A DNA stretch of 64,000 nt, from contig CBDFNC010000004.1 of NCBI GenBank assembly GCA_965249895.1, forward strand, positions 930,001 to 994,000. The letters are read 5' to 3'. Positions 62,684 through 64,000 of the stretch are shown here, in pieces. Made by a program: the position numbers and the translations under genes. The notes under the pieces are model-generated. The model was not told the DNA's origin and ran no database searches. It saw only the letters and a program-made list of their open reading frames with translations. Source of the DNA: CBDFNC01 sp965249895 (GTDB lineage: Bacteria > Pseudomonadota > Gammaproteobacteria > Enterobacterales > CBDFNC01). The first letter of the stretch is position 1, and every line of letters starts with the position of its first letter.

Positions 62684-63456
62684 TGCTAGCCAGACGTATT
62701 ATTCCTTGCCTGGACGTTAAAGACGGTAAAGTGGTGAAAGGAGTAAAATTCCGAAACCACGAAATCGTTGGTGATATTGTCCCCCTCGCCGAGCGTTACG
62801 CTCAGGAAGGCGCCGATGAGCTGGTATTTTACGATATTACCGCCAGCTCAGATTCCCGTGTGGTGGATAAATCCTGGGTTAGCCGAGTCGCAGAAGTAAT
62901 CGATATCCCCTTCTGTGTAGCTGGTGGCATTAAAACCGAGCAAGATGCAAAACAAGTACTGGAATTTGGCGCCGATAAAGTATCCATCAACAGTCCTGCG
63001 CTGGCTGACCCCAGCCTGATCAATCGCCTTGCGGACAAATTTGGCGTGCAGTGTATTGTTGTGGGTATCGACAGCTATTACGATGAAAGAACCCAAACCT
63101 ATCAGGTAAAGCAGTTTACCGGTGATGAATCCCGTACCCGCACCACCAACTGGAATACCTTTGACTGGGTGAAAGAAGTACAATCACGCGGAGCCGGCGA
63201 AATAGTACTTAACGTAATGAATCAGGATGGCGTACGCTGTGGCTACGATTTGGCACAACTGTCTCGTGTTCGTGAAATTTGCCAGGTCCCCCTAATTGCA
63301 TCAGGTGGCGCCGGGGAAATGATCCACTTTGCCGATGTTTTTAACCAGGCAGATGTAGATGGCGCCCTGGCAGCCAGCGTATTCCATAAAGCCATTATCA
63401 ATATCGGCGAACTAAAGAACTACCTTAAAGATCAAGGTGTAGAGATAAGAATATGA
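62683..63456 (+). CDS. hisF: Imidazole glycerol phosphate synthase, cyclase subunit
   Basis: TIM-barrel cyclase that uses ammonia from HisH to make imidazole glycerol phosphate and AICAR. 257 residues (E. coli 258). MLARRIIPCLDVKDGKVVKGVKF with catalytic Asp11, VAGGIKTEQDAK, and LNVMNQDGVRCGYD with the second catalytic Asp. Overlaps hisIE by four bases (ATGA). Confidence 0.97.
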   Translation: MLARRIIPCLDVKDGKVVKGVKFRNHEIVGDIVPLAERYAQEGADELVFYDITASSDSRVVDKSWVSRVAEVIDIPFCVAGGIKTEQDAKQVLEFGADKVSINSPALADPSLINRLADKFGVQCIVVGIDSYYDERTQTYQVKQFTGDESRTRTTNWNTFDWVKEVQSRGAGEIVLNVMNQDGVRCGYDLAQLSRVREICQVPLIASGGAGEMIHFADVFNQADVDGALAASVFHKAIINIGELKNYLKDQGVEIRI

Positions 63457-64000
63457 TAGATGAAAAACGAATCGCAGCCCTGAACTGGGAAAAAGTAGAC
63501 GGACTAATGCCCGTCGTCGTGCAGGACTTTGTTTCGGCGCAGGTACTGATGCTGGGTTATGTCAATAAAGAGGCGTTAGCGGCAACCCAAACGTCAGGGA
63601 ACGTCACTTTTTTCAGCCGAACCAAGAGCCGTCTCTGGTGCAAAGGCGAAACCTCAGGCAATTTCCTGAAAGTAGTGGAAATCACCGCAGACTGTGACAA
63701 CGACACTCTGCTGATCACCGCAAATCCAATCGGCCCAACCTGCCACCTGGGTACTCAGAGCTGTTTTGAGCCAGAGCAGCAACCCGCCATGAGCTTTATC
63801 GCTGAATTGGAGCAATTCCTGGCGGCCCGTAAGGGTGCCGATCCAGAAACCAGTTACACCGCAAGCCTGTTTGCCAAAGGCACCAAACGTATCTCACAAA
63901 AAGTTGGTGAAGAAGGTGTTGAAGTGGCGCTGGCTGCCATGGCCAAAGACAGAGATGAGCTGATTTGTGAAAGTGCCGATCTGATTTATCACCTGACGGT
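63453..64000 (+). CDS. hisI: Bifunctional phosphoribosyl-AMP cyclohydrolase / phosphoribosyl-ATP pyrophosphatase, cut by window edge
   Basis: HisIE fusion, second and third steps of the pathway. About 182 codons are visible. The HisI part (about 1-115) has VVVQDFVSAQVLMLGYVNKEAL, FFSRTKSRLWCKGETSGN, DCDNDTLL and GPTCHLGTQSCF with the zinc-binding Cys; after a linker (AARKGADPETSYTASLF) the HisE part begins, KGTKRISQKVGEEGVEVALAA. It starts with ATGA overlapping hisF. The end lies beyond 64000. It is the last gene of the standard his order. Confidence 0.96.
   Translation, partial: MIDEKRIAALNWEKVDGLMPVVVQDFVSAQVLMLGYVNKEALAATQTSGNVTFFSRTKSRLWCKGETSGNFLKVVEITADCDNDTLLITANPIGPTCHLGTQSCFEPEQQPAMSFIAELEQFLAARKGADPETSYTASLFAKGTKRISQKVGEEGVEVALAAMAKDRDELICESADLIYHLT

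Overview
This window is chromosomal DNA of a gammaproteobacterium, most likely an Alteromonadales marine or aquatic bacterium (Alteromonas/Bowmanella/Lacimicrobium-like). The judgement rests on gene content and order: an Escherichia coli-like run ycgB-fadR-nhaB-dsbB, ycgN-ycgM-mltB-ycgL-minCDE, rnd-fadD-tsaB-yoaA and hisGDCBHAFI, combined with genes typical of marine heterotrophs (DUF485/acetate symporter, leucine-degradation liu genes, imuA-imuB-dnaE2). No rRNA, tRNA, prophage, transposase or CRISPR was seen. The species was not determined.

Region 1 (1-10442, minus strand) is a chemosensory operon in the order mcp-like, cheY, STAS, cheA, alpha-carbonic anhydrase, mcp, cheW, cheR, cheD (cut by the window edge), preceded by an EAL-type c-di-GMP phosphodiesterase gene. 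The exported carbonic anhydrase sits in the middle of the operon with short spacers, which is unusual. Region 2 (10628-21193) holds sbcB, two uncharacterised envelope proteins, cdd, and the SOS mutasome imuA-imuB-dnaE2 behind two overlapping LexA boxes, then a receiver-GGDEF diguanylate cyclase. Region 3 (21781-34939) is central carbon work: acetate-type symporter with DUF485, ETF beta/alpha, ETF:quinone oxidoreductase, an SDR, and a leucine/isovalerate operon liuA-liuB-liuC-liuE that lacks liuD. Region 4 (35001-44242) has a frame-disrupted potassium-channel gene, prkA-yeaH-spoVR, fadR, nhaB and dsbB. Region 5 (44319-56429) has ycgN, ycgM, mltB, ycgL, minCDE, rnd, a 54-bp tandem hairpin repeat, fadD, an alpha/beta hydrolase, tsaB and yoaA. 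Region 6 (56518-64000) is the histidine operon with its leader peptide and attenuator, running off the right edge inside hisIE.

The most striking sequence-level oddities are: (i) an 85-bp tandem triplication of the hisH/hisA junction that creates two 27-residue mini-ORFs, each a HisA head joined to a HisH-like tail, with start/stop spacing identical to the real hisH-hisA junction; (ii) a seven-unit, 54-bp tandem stem-loop array between fadD and rnd that is related to the 3' end of fadD; (iii) a secreted carbonic anhydrase built into a chemosensory operon beside a receptor with a His/Glu-rich sensor domain; (iv) the absence of the biotin-carboxylase subunit gene from the leucine operon; and (v) a channel gene with two mutually compensating frameshifts. 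All calls come from reading motifs, translations and spacing; no database search was possible.
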